Shown here in pieces: positions 26,977 to 34,049 of a stretch of DNA of 64,000 bases. Within the stretch, counting starts at the first letter, position 1; each line of letters begins with the position of its first letter. The notes below the pieces were generated by a model. That model was not told the DNA's origin, made no database searches, and saw only the letters and a program-made list of their open reading frames with translations. The DNA comes from Virgibacillus_R byunsanensis. Lineage in GTDB: Bacteria > Bacillota > Bacilli > Bacillales > Amphibacillaceae. Both the position numbers and the translations under genes were made by a program. The stretch is taken from positions 1 through 64,000 of the forward strand of contig NZ_JBHTKJ010000039.1 of assembly GCF_042675965.1 (NCBI RefSeq), written 5' to 3'.

Positions 26977-27957
26977 CTACTCATCAATGACAGATAAATA
27001 CAGTGTCTCACACATTTTAATCTCTTCTACGTACCGTAATATATCTTGTTTAGGTGATTCTTCTTGCTTATGTATGTTTAAGTATTCCTTACCAACACTT
27101 TTTAACGCTTCGGCAATCTCTACGGTTTCATCATTAGGTGGCATCATTGGATAGCGTACATAGATGTAGCGGTAAAGTAGTTTTTCTATCATTTGAAATA
27201 GAGAAGGATTCTTTTGCTCCATTTCGTTAATTAATAACAACGTCTGTTTCAATGTTCCATGTGACGCAATTCTTGGGGTATCTGTAGGATTGACTGTCAG
27301 ACACATGTTTAGTTTTTCAATAATAACATCTTCTGATACATTTTTTTCTTGAAGCCATTGAAATATAGTTGTTTTTATAACTGGATGAACAGATTCCTGT
27401 TTCAGAAGTTCTTTAATAGCTTTTGTTGGTTCAACTTTTAATTTGCGCATATTTTCAACGGTACGCCACTGTTTACTATGATTATTCTCATGAACAGCTT
27501 CTAAAAGTTCATTTATGTATTCTGAGTACTGCTCAGCCTTTAGTTCAAGACTCATATTATTACTCATATCATAAAGCTGTTGGAATTGCTCTTTTATGTC
27601 CATGGGTACAGTATCTGCTTCAAATTCATATTCTACTTGTTCCATTAATAATTGATATTGACTTGTTTGGAACAAAATCGTTAAATATATATGTAAATAA
27701 TGAAAATAGTTTTCGTCTTTAAGTTTTATTAATTCTTCACAAAGGTCTTGTGCATCTTCATAGCGATCCAGTTCCATTAGGCATATTAGCTTTCCGATCA
27801 TAATTTCATGACTATTAACATCATAGCTAATCAGTTCGTCTAATTTATCTAATGCTTCTAAATACCTTTTTTGTTTTAAAGCCTGTAAACTTTCTTCTTC
27901 TAAAATAGCTTTCCATTTCGGAAAAAGAATTATATTATCTTTTTGTTGATTTTCCAT
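26977..27957 (-). CDS. ysoA: TPR-repeat protein YsoA
   Basis: The product (326 aa) has tandem helical repeats typical of TPR proteins in the first 110 residues (LKQKRYLEALDKLDELI, CLMELDRYEDAQDLCEELI) and an alpha-helical C-terminal part. Its place just upstream of tig matches ysoA of B. subtilis. No enzymatic motif is visible; the function is not known. Confidence 0.8.
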   Translation of the reverse strand: MENQQKDNIILFPKWKAILEEESLQALKQKRYLEALDKLDELISYDVNSHEIMIGKLICLMELDRYEDAQDLCEELIKLKDENYFHYLHIYLTILFQTSQYQLLMEQVEYEFEADTVPMDIKEQFQQLYDMSNNMSLELKAEQYSEYINELLEAVHENNHSKQWRTVENMRKLKVEPTKAIKELLKQESVHPVIKTTIFQWLQEKNVSEDVIIEKLNMCLTVNPTDTPRIASHGTLKQTLLLINEMEQKNPSLFQMIEKLLYRYIYVRYPMMPPNDETVEIAEALKSVGKEYLNIHKQEESPKQDILRYVEEIKMCETLYLSVIDE

Positions 27958-28088
27958 GTATTCACTCCTTTCTGATAAATTTTATGGTGAATCATTGGAT
28001 CTTTTAATAATCCATTCCTATAATCTATATAGATTCCCAAACGCATAAAAAATAAACATATACCTGACTATAGAACGAAAGCGTTAGC

Positions 28089-28240
28089 ACCTTGAAAGAC
28101 ACGACAAGCTTAAGCGGATCGCGAAGTGTGGAAGCCTATACCACACAGAGTCGGACTGCTTATATCTCGAGTGTCTAGGCGCGGAACTGGACGTGGCTGA
28201 TTATGTAGATAAATATACATGACTTCCCAAGTTATACTTC
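28089..28240. repeat. Second copy of the 150-bp intergenic repeat
   Basis: It matches 87-236 nearly base for base apart from short indels, including GTGTCTAGGCGC and GTAGATAAATATACAT. It lies between ysoA and the tRNA terminator, where the leu/ilv operon is found in B. subtilis. Confidence 0.85.
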
Positions 28241-28243
28241 CTT

Positions 28244-28278
28244 ATAAAAAAGAAACCTATGGATTGTTTATAGGTTTC
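28244..28278 (-). terminator. Terminator of the tRNA unit
   Basis: The stem GAAACCTAT/ATAGGTTTC (28252-28278) is followed on the leftward strand by a run of six to seven U. Confidence 0.88.
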
Positions 28279-28288
28279 TCAAGGTTGA

Positions 28289-28362
28289 TGTCCCAGGCAG
28301 GATTCGAACCTGCGACCCACAGCTTAGAAGGCTGTTGCTCTATCCTGCTGAGCTACTGGGAC
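28289..28362 (-). tRNA. trnR: tRNA-Arg (anticodon TCT)
   Basis: A full cloverleaf is visible on the minus strand: acceptor GTCCCAG/CTGGGAC, D-arm AGCTCAGCAGGATAGAGC, anticodon loop CTTCTAA with anticodon TCT, and T-loop GGTTCGAATCC. The 3' CCA is not encoded. It lies one base after the tRNA-Gly gene in the same transcript. Confidence 0.97.
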
Positions 28363-28363
28363 A

Positions 28364-28437
28364 TGGAGCGGGTGAAGGGAATCGAACCCTCATCATCAGC
28401 TTGGAAGGCTGAGGTTTTACCACTAAACTACACCCGC
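28364..28437 (-). tRNA. trnG: tRNA-Gly (anticodon TCC)
   Basis: The cloverleaf has acceptor GCGGGTG/CACCCGC, anticodon loop CTTCCAA with anticodon TCC, T-loop GGTTCGATTCC, and an encoded 3' CCA. It is the first gene of a two-tRNA transcript. Confidence 0.97.
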
Positions 28438-28603
28438 ATGGATTAATCTATAATGTAATGTTCATCAAGTACTGACATCCCCTACACCTTCTAGCATACT
28501 CATGATACTTTGTGCTTCGGGGCAATTCGAAGTAAATTCGGTAGGTGTTTAACTTGTTACTACACCCACATTTATATAATGCTGATTTTAACGGACAAGA
28601 ATC

Positions 28604-28633
28604 ATTATATGCATTCTGAAAAAATTTGTCAAT
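28604..28633 (-). promoter_or_regulatory. Strong sigma-A promoter of the tRNA unit
   Basis: On the minus strand a perfect TTGACA (28628-28633), an 18-nt spacer and a perfect TATAAT (28604-28609) are present. The start would be near 28597, leaving about 160 nt of leader before tRNA-Gly. Confidence 0.85.
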
Positions 28634-28658
28634 ACTTTCTTGAAAAAGTAAGTGAAAA

Positions 28659-28685
28659 CTCTTCGTTAATACTACTAACGAAGAG
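28659..28685 (-). terminator. Terminator of ysnB
   Basis: A 10-bp stem CTCTTCGTTA/TAACGAAGAG with a 7-nt loop starts one base past the ysnB stop. TTTT follows on the leftward transcript. Confidence 0.75.
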
Positions 28686-28686
28686 C

Positions 28687-29199
28687 CTAGCTTAATGTAG
28701 TAGTATAAGAAAGTTCTTTCACCTGTTCACCAGATAACGAAAAAAATGTAATACTAATATTATCCTTAGATTCCCATTCCATCAAAGCGTACGTCTTTTC
28801 TGGTCTGTTTCTTGGTAACCTAACACTCCCAGGATTAATAAAGAGCTGATCTGCAACCTTCTGTGCTCCAGCAATGTGTGTATGACCATAACAAATTACC
28901 TTAGCACTATTTTCCTCGGCTCGGTAAGATAATTTCATTAAGTTAGATTTTACATCATGGAGATGACCATGCGTTATAAAAATATGTAACCCATCAACTG
29001 AATGCACTTGTTCATCTGGATATCTGTCATCAAAATCACAATTACCTCCAACCTTTAAAAATTTGGCCATCTCGGGGGTGTCCATTTCTAATTCTGAATC
29101 CCCGCAATGAATCATATGATCTATGTCGTGACGATTTTTAATCTCAAGAATTTCTTCCGTTAATCCATGACTATCACTCATTATTAGCACTTTTGGCAT
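28687..29199 (-). CDS. ysnB: YfcE/MJ0936-type metallophosphoesterase (YsnB)
   Basis: The product (170 aa) has the calcineurin-type motifs in order: MSDSHG, HCGDSE, VGGNCDF, FITHGHLHD and CYGHTHIA. The family are small metal-dependent phosphodiesterases. The ATG at 29199 has GAGGTG 6 nt upstream; an in-frame GTG three codons earlier is part of that ribosome site. It follows rdgB by 13 nt, as in B. subtilis. Confidence 0.9.
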   Translation of the reverse strand: MPKVLIMSDSHGLTEEILEIKNRHDIDHMIHCGDSELEMDTPEMAKFLKVGGNCDFDDRYPDEQVHSVDGLHIFITHGHLHDVKSNLMKLSYRAEENSAKVICYGHTHIAGAQKVADQLFINPGSVRLPRNRPEKTYALMEWESKDNISITFFSLSGEQVKELSYTTTLS

Positions 29200-29212
29200 G
29201 AAAATCACCTCA

Positions 29213-29812
29213 TTATTTGCGAATATCTTTTACCCATTCTTCTAATTGGTCAATTGCGTTTTTACGATGACTTATTTTGTTTTTTTCGTTAGGCTGCAAT
29301 TGAGCCATTGTTTGTGAATGACCATTCGGGACAAATATTGGATCATACCCGAAACCATTCTCCCCAATAGGTGATAATGCTATTTTTCCTTCACAATATC
29401 CTGCACGGAAGATGGTTTCTTCTTGGGGTTTTGCTATAGCAAGTACACATACAAACCGTGCTGTTCGCTTATCCTTTGAAACTTCTTTTAATTCACTAAG
29501 TACCTTTTCTACATTTGCTTCATCACTTTTAGCTTCCCCAGCATATCTAGCTGAAAAAATTCCTGGTCTACCATTTAATGCATCAATTTCTAAACCCGAA
29601 TCGTCTGCCAATACAGGAATTTGCATCATTTGAGCTATTTGCTCTGCTTTTAATGCAGCGTTTTCCTCAAATGTTGCACCTGTTTCCTCTATATCTTTAA
29701 TATCCTCGGGTATATCTAGTAAAGATACGGCATTTATACCATAATCACTAAAAAATGCTTTAAATTCTTTTGCTTTTCCAGGATTTTTAGTTGCGATTAA
29801 AATCTGTTTCAT
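29213..29812 (-). CDS. rdgB: XTP/dITP diphosphatase (RdgB/HAM1)
   Basis: The product (199 aa) has the family motifs IATKNPGKAKEF, TFEENAALKAEQ, LADDSGLEIDALNGRPG and the GENGFGYDPIFVP and SHRKNA segments. It hydrolyses non-canonical purine triphosphates to prevent their incorporation. It lies between rph and ysnB in one transcript. Confidence 0.95.
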   Translation of the reverse strand: MKQILIATKNPGKAKEFKAFFSDYGINAVSLLDIPEDIKDIEETGATFEENAALKAEQIAQMMQIPVLADDSGLEIDALNGRPGIFSARYAGEAKSDEANVEKVLSELKEVSKDKRTARFVCVLAIAKPQEETIFRAGYCEGKIALSPIGENGFGYDPIFVPNGHSQTMAQLQPNEKNKISHRKNAIDQLEEWVKDIRK

Positions 29813-29824
29813 TATCGTATCCCC

Positions 29825-30583
29825 TCACTGATTATATGGTACCGTTTCTCCAACACGTTGACCTAACTCTCCTAGTATGTCTTTTTGTATGTCCATAATC
29901 TCATTTATACCCTCATTTGCCAAGGTAAGCATTTTCAATAGTTGATTATGTGTAAATGTGGCTTCTTCTCCAGTACCTTGGATTTCTACAAACTCACCCG
30001 AGCCTGTCATCACGATGTTCATATCAACAAGTGCTTTGGAATCTTCTTCATAATTTAAGTCCAAAGTCTCATTACCATCAGGTAAAACACCTACAGATGT
30101 AGCTGCCAAAAAATCTGTAACAGGCATTTTTTCAATTCTTTTTGATTCCAGTAACTTACCAAAGGCTAGGACCATTGCAATAAACGCACCTGTAATAGAA
30201 GCTGTTCTAGTACCCCCATCTGCTTGAATCACATCACAATCTATCCATACGGTTCGTTCCCCTATCCTGTCTAAATCAACAACAGAACGTAATGCTCTTC
30301 CAATTAATCGTTGTATTTCCATTGTTCGCCCGCTTACTTTTCCTTTTGATGATTCACGAATGTTACGCTGATCTGTTGCACGAGGAAGCATCGCATATTC
30401 TGCAGTTATCCAACCTTTCCCTTTGCCACGCATAAATGGAGGAACTCTATCTTCAATACTTGCATTACATATTACCTTTGTGTCTCCTACTTGGATAAGC
30501 ACAGAACCTTCTGGATGTTTCACAAAATCAGGTACAACAGTAATTGATCGTAAACTATTTAGGCTTCTTTTATCTTTTCTCAT
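29825..30583 (-). CDS. rph: Ribonuclease PH
   Basis: The product (252 aa) is the phosphorolytic exoribonuclease that trims tRNA 3' ends. Landmarks are GSVLIQVGDTKVICNAS, GKGWITAEYAMLPRAT, RTVWIDCDVIQADGGTRTAS and the VGVLPDGNETLDLNYEED segment. The ATG at 30583 follows GAGGAGG at 7-8 nt. In B. subtilis gerM lies directly upstream; here the MITE and IS separate them by 2.3 kb. Confidence 0.95.
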   Translation of the reverse strand: MRKDKRSLNSLRSITVVPDFVKHPEGSVLIQVGDTKVICNASIEDRVPPFMRGKGKGWITAEYAMLPRATDQRNIRESSKGKVSGRTMEIQRLIGRALRSVVDLDRIGERTVWIDCDVIQADGGTRTASITGAFIAMVLAFGKLLESKRIEKMPVTDFLAATSVGVLPDGNETLDLNYEEDSKALVDMNIVMTGSGEFVEIQGTGEEATFTHNQLLKMLTLANEGINEIMDIQKDILGELGQRVGETVPYNQ

Positions 30584-30663
30584 ATAAAACTCCTCCTCAT
30601 TTTCAACGTTTATCGTAACACATTTTGCCAAAAGAAAACTATTGAAATGTTAGTCTTTAATTC

Positions 30664-30868
30664 AGGCTGTTTTCGTAAAGATTGTTGCTTTTGAGGGAAT
30701 AGATATAAACTGCGACATAACTTCTTTGTGGATTGTTTTCTCGACATCGAGTGCTATAAAGCCGCTTCGGTAGAATACTTCGCTTTCCGTGGGCACGGCC
30801 TCAGCCCTCCTCAGAAGCAAAGAACGCTTCTTCCGGGGTCTTCGGACACGTGCTGTTCCCACAGGAGT
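30664..30868. repeat. Left part of a MITE-like element, split by the IS
   Basis: It begins AGGCTGTTTTCGTAAAGA and runs through TGCGACATAACTT into a GC-richer interior widely seen in Bacillaceae intergenic DNA. The first 60 bp are the near-perfect reverse complement of 40208-40266, and the interior matches 39945-40015 in direct orientation. Its right part continues at 32614. Excising the IS restores one element of about 362 bp. Confidence 0.85.
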
Positions 30869-30872
30869 TATC

Positions 30873-30884
30873 ATGAACGAAACT
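30873..30884 (+). repeat. Left subterminal inverted repeat of the IS
   Basis: ATGAACGAAACT is the exact complement of 32596-32607. Confidence 0.85.
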
Positions 30885-30980
30885 AGCCCCTTTATCGTAA
30901 AAACGTAGATTAATTTGGTAATACTGAATTACTAAGTAAGAAAACCAAATCAGAGCTATAATACGAAAGGAGCTAGTAAT

Positions 30981-32096
30981 ATGAATGATATCACAAAATA
31001 CGTAGGTTTAGACGTATCAAAAGAAAAAATTGCAGTAGCAGTTGCAGAGGAGGGTCGTTCAAAACCGAGATATGTTGGCATGATTAACTATACGGTAGAG
31101 GCGATTAGAAAACTAATAAAAAAATTAGGAGAACCGGAACAGCTTCGGTTTTGTTATGAAGCTGGGCCAACAGGATACGGACTCTATCGACTTCTTAAGA
31201 ATATGGATATTGAATGTGAAGTGATAGCACCGTCGTTAATACCTCAGAAACCTGGGGATCGCGTAAAGACCGACAGACGTGATGCCATTAATCTCGCAAC
31301 ACTTTATCGTGCTGGAGAATTAACACCTATCTATGTACCAACAGAAGATGATGAAGCATTACGCGATTTAGTTCGAGCACGCGAGGACGTAAAGGAAGAT
31401 GAATTAAGAGCGAAACATAGACTAACAAAGTTTCTTTTAAGAAGTGAAATAAGACCCCCTATGGGTACCAAAAAATGGACAGTGAAATATTGGGATTGGT
31501 TAGACAAATTGACATTTGAGCGGTCTGCATCCCGTGTGGCTTTCCAAGAATATTTACAACAACTAAAAGAATTTCAGCAACGATTAAAACTATTAGAAAA
31601 GGAAATCGAGGAACAATCCAAAGAAGGAGTCCACGCGCCAATGATCCAAACCCTTATGGCATTACGTGGAGTGGCAGTTATTACAGCTACTAGTTTGGTT
31701 GCAGAAATTGGATCATTCAAGCGATTTCAGAACCCAAAACAATTTATGTCATACACCGGACTAGTACCAAGTGAAAGTTCCAGTGGTTTATCACGGAAAT
31801 TAGGTAACATAACTAAAACCGGGAATCGACATGTGCGAAGATTGTTGATAGAGGCCGCGTGGAGTTATAGGTATCAGCCAGCAGTCAAAGGAGAGTTGAA
31901 AAAAAGACAAAAAGGACAACCAACCAATATCTTAGCAATTTCGTGGGAGGCCCAAACTCGCTTGCATAAAAAATATTTTCGTCTATTAGGACGTGGAAAA
32001 GAGAGCGGAAAAGCTATTACCGCAACTGCGAGAGAATTGGCAGGTTTCATTTGGGCAATTTCCAATGAATCTAATTGTGAGGCTAAGACGAATTAA
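30981..32096 (+). CDS. IS110-family transposase (DEDD recombinase)
   Basis: The product (371 aa) has the RuvC-like DEDD domain at the N terminus: GLDVSKEK (first D), CYEAGPTGYG (E) and KTDRRDA (two D). A coiled coil follows near 190-215, and the C-terminal Tnp domain has LRGVAVITATSLVAEIG and MSYTGLVPSESSSG with the catalytic serine. GAAAGGAG precedes the ATG. The frame is intact, so the element may be active. The protein would act with the structured RNA encoded just downstream. Confidence 0.95.
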   Translation: MNDITKYVGLDVSKEKIAVAVAEEGRSKPRYVGMINYTVEAIRKLIKKLGEPEQLRFCYEAGPTGYGLYRLLKNMDIECEVIAPSLIPQKPGDRVKTDRRDAINLATLYRAGELTPIYVPTEDDEALRDLVRAREDVKEDELRAKHRLTKFLLRSEIRPPMGTKKWTVKYWDWLDKLTFERSASRVAFQEYLQQLKEFQQRLKLLEKEIEEQSKEGVHAPMIQTLMALRGVAVITATSLVAEIGSFKRFQNPKQFMSYTGLVPSESSSGLSRKLGNITKTGNRHVRRLLIEAAWSYRYQPAVKGELKKRQKGQPTNILAISWEAQTRLHKKYFRLLGRGKESGKAITATARELAGFIWAISNESNCEAKTN

Positions 32097-32155
32097 GTCA
32101 GGTTTCTTATAGGTTAAAAGAGTAAGAAAGTTATGTGAAAAGGGAATGAATATAG

Positions 32156-32332
32156 GGCTCGGAGGCAAAGGTAAAACCGTAGAGGAGAACGCACGACGTA
32201 GACTTGTGCTAGCCATAAAATTGGTGAACGCACGCAAGGAGTTCGTGTAAGATCCTTAGACGGAGAGATAAAATGTGAGAACCCACGGATATCAGTATGC
32301 TTATCGGAGTAGAGAATTTTTGCCTTCGTGCC
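32156..32332 (+). ncRNA. Candidate bridge RNA (seekRNA) of the IS
   Basis: The RNA is closed by a 14-position helix, 32156-32169 (GGCTCGGAGGCAAA) with 32319-32332 (TTTGCCTTCGTGCC), 13 pairs and one U-U mismatch. Inside, GCACG (32191-32195)/CGTGT (32244-32248) and GTGC (32206-32209)/GCAC (32230-32233) flank a symmetric 10x10 internal loop. Its 5' strand holds ACGTAGACT (32196-32204), the exact complement of the right flank AGTCTACGT (32611-32619). Its 3' strand holds AGGAGT (32237-32242), identical to the left flank (30863-30868). In a second domain ATATCAGT (32289-32296) equals the right terminus plus AGT (32606-32613), and GATAA (32267-32271) complements the left terminus TTATC. This matches target- and donor-binding loops as known for IS110 elements. 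The fold is by eye. Confidence 0.8.
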
Positions 32333-32377
32333 GTGTATTTATCTTCTTTATAAAATAAAGGAAGGGGATAATCATTA

Positions 32378-32475
32378 TTCTTAGCTTTTTTTAGGATCTC
32401 AGTCTTCTGATTGACAGTCAAGGAAAGCACTTGACAATCAATCAGAAGACTGAGAAAGAGTTAGCAAGCTAAGAA
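32378..32475 (+). other. Long hairpin in the right end of the IS
   Basis: A perfect 17-bp stem (32397-32413 with 32439-32455, starting TCTCAGTCTTCTGATTG) has an inner GTCAAG/CTTGAC stem and an outer TTCTTAGCTT/AAGCTAAGAA stem. It lies 45 nt past the candidate bridge RNA. No U-run follows directly. Possible roles are RNA 3'-end protection or blocking of read-through. Confidence 0.7.
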
Positions 32476-32595
32476 GAAGGATATATTGTAGCAGGATACT
32501 GCTTACAAATATAAATTAAAAAAAGAGTGAAAAGACTCTTTAATTAAGGTTGCGCAAAAAACCTATTCTTAATAATGTGTGAGGGGGAACTTGAC

Positions 32596-32607
32596 AGTTT
32601 CGTTCAT
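32596..32607 (+). repeat. Right subterminal inverted repeat of the IS
   Basis: AGTTTCGTTCAT is the exact complement of 30873-30884. Confidence 0.85.
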
Positions 32608-32613
32608 ATCAGT

Positions 32614-32770
32614 CTACGTATTCTACCTACGCTAATCATGGCTCACTGGAAGGATCAAAGCGAAGTGTATTTCCAGAGCGAGTAAAAGCACTCCCCAATC
32701 ATCTCAAGTTAAGTCGCAGTTTACATTAACTATGATAATAAAAAAGCATCCATGCGTATAAAAACAGTCT
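32614..32770. repeat. Right part of the split MITE-like element
   Basis: It continues the element begun at 30664. GCGAAGTGTATTTCCAGAGC and CATCTCAAGTTAAGTCGCA match 40163-40220 directly; the outer 60 bp match the reverse complement of 39880-39945. Confidence 0.85.
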
Positions 32771-32793
32771 TTATAAATTTTACGAAACAAAAA

Positions 32794-32814
32794 GAGGCCG
32801 TTCTATTCAGCCTC
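32794..32814 (-). terminator. Terminator of gerM
   Basis: The GAGGC/GCCTC stem is followed on the leftward strand by UUUUU. It lies between gerM and the MITE. Confidence 0.65.
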
Positions 32815-32860
32815 ACTTTATCGTACTCATAATGATGAAATATATTCATTAAAAAATAGC

Positions 32861-33928
32861 TTATAGTTTATCCATCGGAGTAAATGAATTTTTTGTCACA
32901 GGCTCATTATAAACTTCTCCATTTTCATTAAATAGTTGTTCTACATCTTCTACTTTGACTTGCACCGCTTCAACAGCCTGTTGTTCTGTTAATGTTAAGA
33001 CTAGTGTTTCCATAACCTCATCTGAGATTGTTCCTTTTTCCATATCTTGCAGTATTTCTTGACTGAATACCAGTTCCATTACACCACCGTTTAAAGTTGG
33101 ATCATTTGCAAGAGAAACTTCTGTGTTAAAGACATGGGTTGCATTAACCTGGTAACCTGGTCCTTTTAAGAGAGCTTGCACAATTGAACTGTATAGATCA
33201 TTATTGTCTACTTCAAGATACTGTGTTACTGGAACAAAATACTGATTCTCGTTATACTCTGTTGGGTAGTACAATGTAACAGCTTTGCTATCTAATAAGT
33301 CAACCGTATCTGTCTCCACCAGATTAATTCCATTAGCTCTTGAATAGCCATCAGCAATAGGTGTTCCATTTACAGGCATTTCCTCTTGGGGTTGGCCATT
33401 AATTCTCAATTGAACCCTATCAACACTGTCAAACTGCGTTAATGTATAGGTCATTGATTGAAGTACTTTTAACTCATCCTTTGCTTCGTAGTTTTCAAAT
33501 TCACTAGAAACATCAACAATCACTACTCCATCTTCTTGTAAGCTCAATCCCAACACTTCTGTCCCAGCTGGCAATATTGCTTGAAATCCATTAGGTAACA
33601 GTTGCGTTACTGGTCCGTCCTTTACAAGATACTGTAAAGCTTGTTCGGCTACTTCTTTAGAATCCATACTTGGTAGTTCCAACGTTTGTGGGGCCACCAT
33701 TCCATTCGCATCAACCAAAAATAATTGTCTTGCTACCGTTTCTGATTCCATGTTCTCTTCATCAGCCTCTGTATCACTTTCATTCGTTGCATCTTCCTGA
33801 TTATTTACTGCCTCCGCGTCCTGAGGTGGATCCAACTCCTCAACTGATTGTTCCCCTTGAAAACAACCTGCTAAAATGACGGAAAGACTCATTAATAACG
33901 ATAAATATACTATACCGCGTTTCTGCAT
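32861..33928 (-). CDS. gerM: GerM, sporulation/germination lipoprotein
   Basis: The product (355 aa) has a lipoprotein signal (SVILAGCFQGEQ), an acidic linker (about 30-65) and two GerMN domains (about 70-200 and 215-345; ADGYSRANGINLVETD lies between them). GerM is needed for engulfment and germination in B. subtilis and sits in the inner-forespore/mother-cell interface. The gene is upstream of racE in the mother-cell-directed order but reads leftward toward rph; the IS insertion lies beyond its own terminator. Confidence 0.9.
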   Translation of the reverse strand: MQKRGIVYLSLLMSLSVILAGCFQGEQSVEELDPPQDAEAVNNQEDATNESDTEADEENMESETVARQLFLVDANGMVAPQTLELPSMDSKEVAEQALQYLVKDGPVTQLLPNGFQAILPAGTEVLGLSLQEDGVVIVDVSSEFENYEAKDELKVLQSMTYTLTQFDSVDRVQLRINGQPQEEMPVNGTPIADGYSRANGINLVETDTVDLLDSKAVTLYYPTEYNENQYFVPVTQYLEVDNNDLYSSIVQALLKGPGYQVNATHVFNTEVSLANDPTLNGGVMELVFSQEILQDMEKGTISDEVMETLVLTLTEQQAVEAVQVKVEDVEQLFNENGEVYNEPVTKNSFTPMDKL

Positions 33929-34049
33929 GCTAATCCCTCCTACGATGGTTTGTACTATTATATATACGAGCCCATTGTAAATTTAGACCAATCTATCCTA
34001 GAAAAGTAGTAAATAAAAAATCAGGACTCTCATTTTGAGAATCCTGATT

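Larger units (their letters stand above)
30869..32613 (+). mobile_element. IS110-family element, IS1111 type
   Basis: The ends are inferred from 12-bp subterminal inverted repeats, ATGAACGAAACT (30873-30884) and AGTTTCGTTCAT (32596-32607), lying 4 and 3 nt inside an AGT that occurs at both junctions (30866-30868 and 32611-32613). There are no terminal inverted repeats or larger duplications. Removing the element joins CACAGG-AGT-CTACG, which restores the interrupted repeat. The left noncoding end is about 110 nt and the right about 515 nt, the asymmetry known for the IS1111 group, whose guide RNA lies downstream of the transposase. Confidence 0.85.

Noticed and set aside
28219..28446. Rightward 75-codon ORF over the tRNA genes
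   Set aside because: It is the antisense translation of tRNA-Arg and tRNA-Gly, a well-known spurious ORF type.
30662..30874. Leftward 70-codon ORF in the MITE
   Set aside because: It lies wholly in repeat DNA, crosses the IS junction and has no ribosome site.
32181..32187. AGAGGAG as left target guide of the bridge RNA
   Set aside because: It matches the left flank in 6 of 7 positions but lies outside the internal loop; AGGAGT at 32237-32242 is exact, includes the AGT and lies opposite the right guide.
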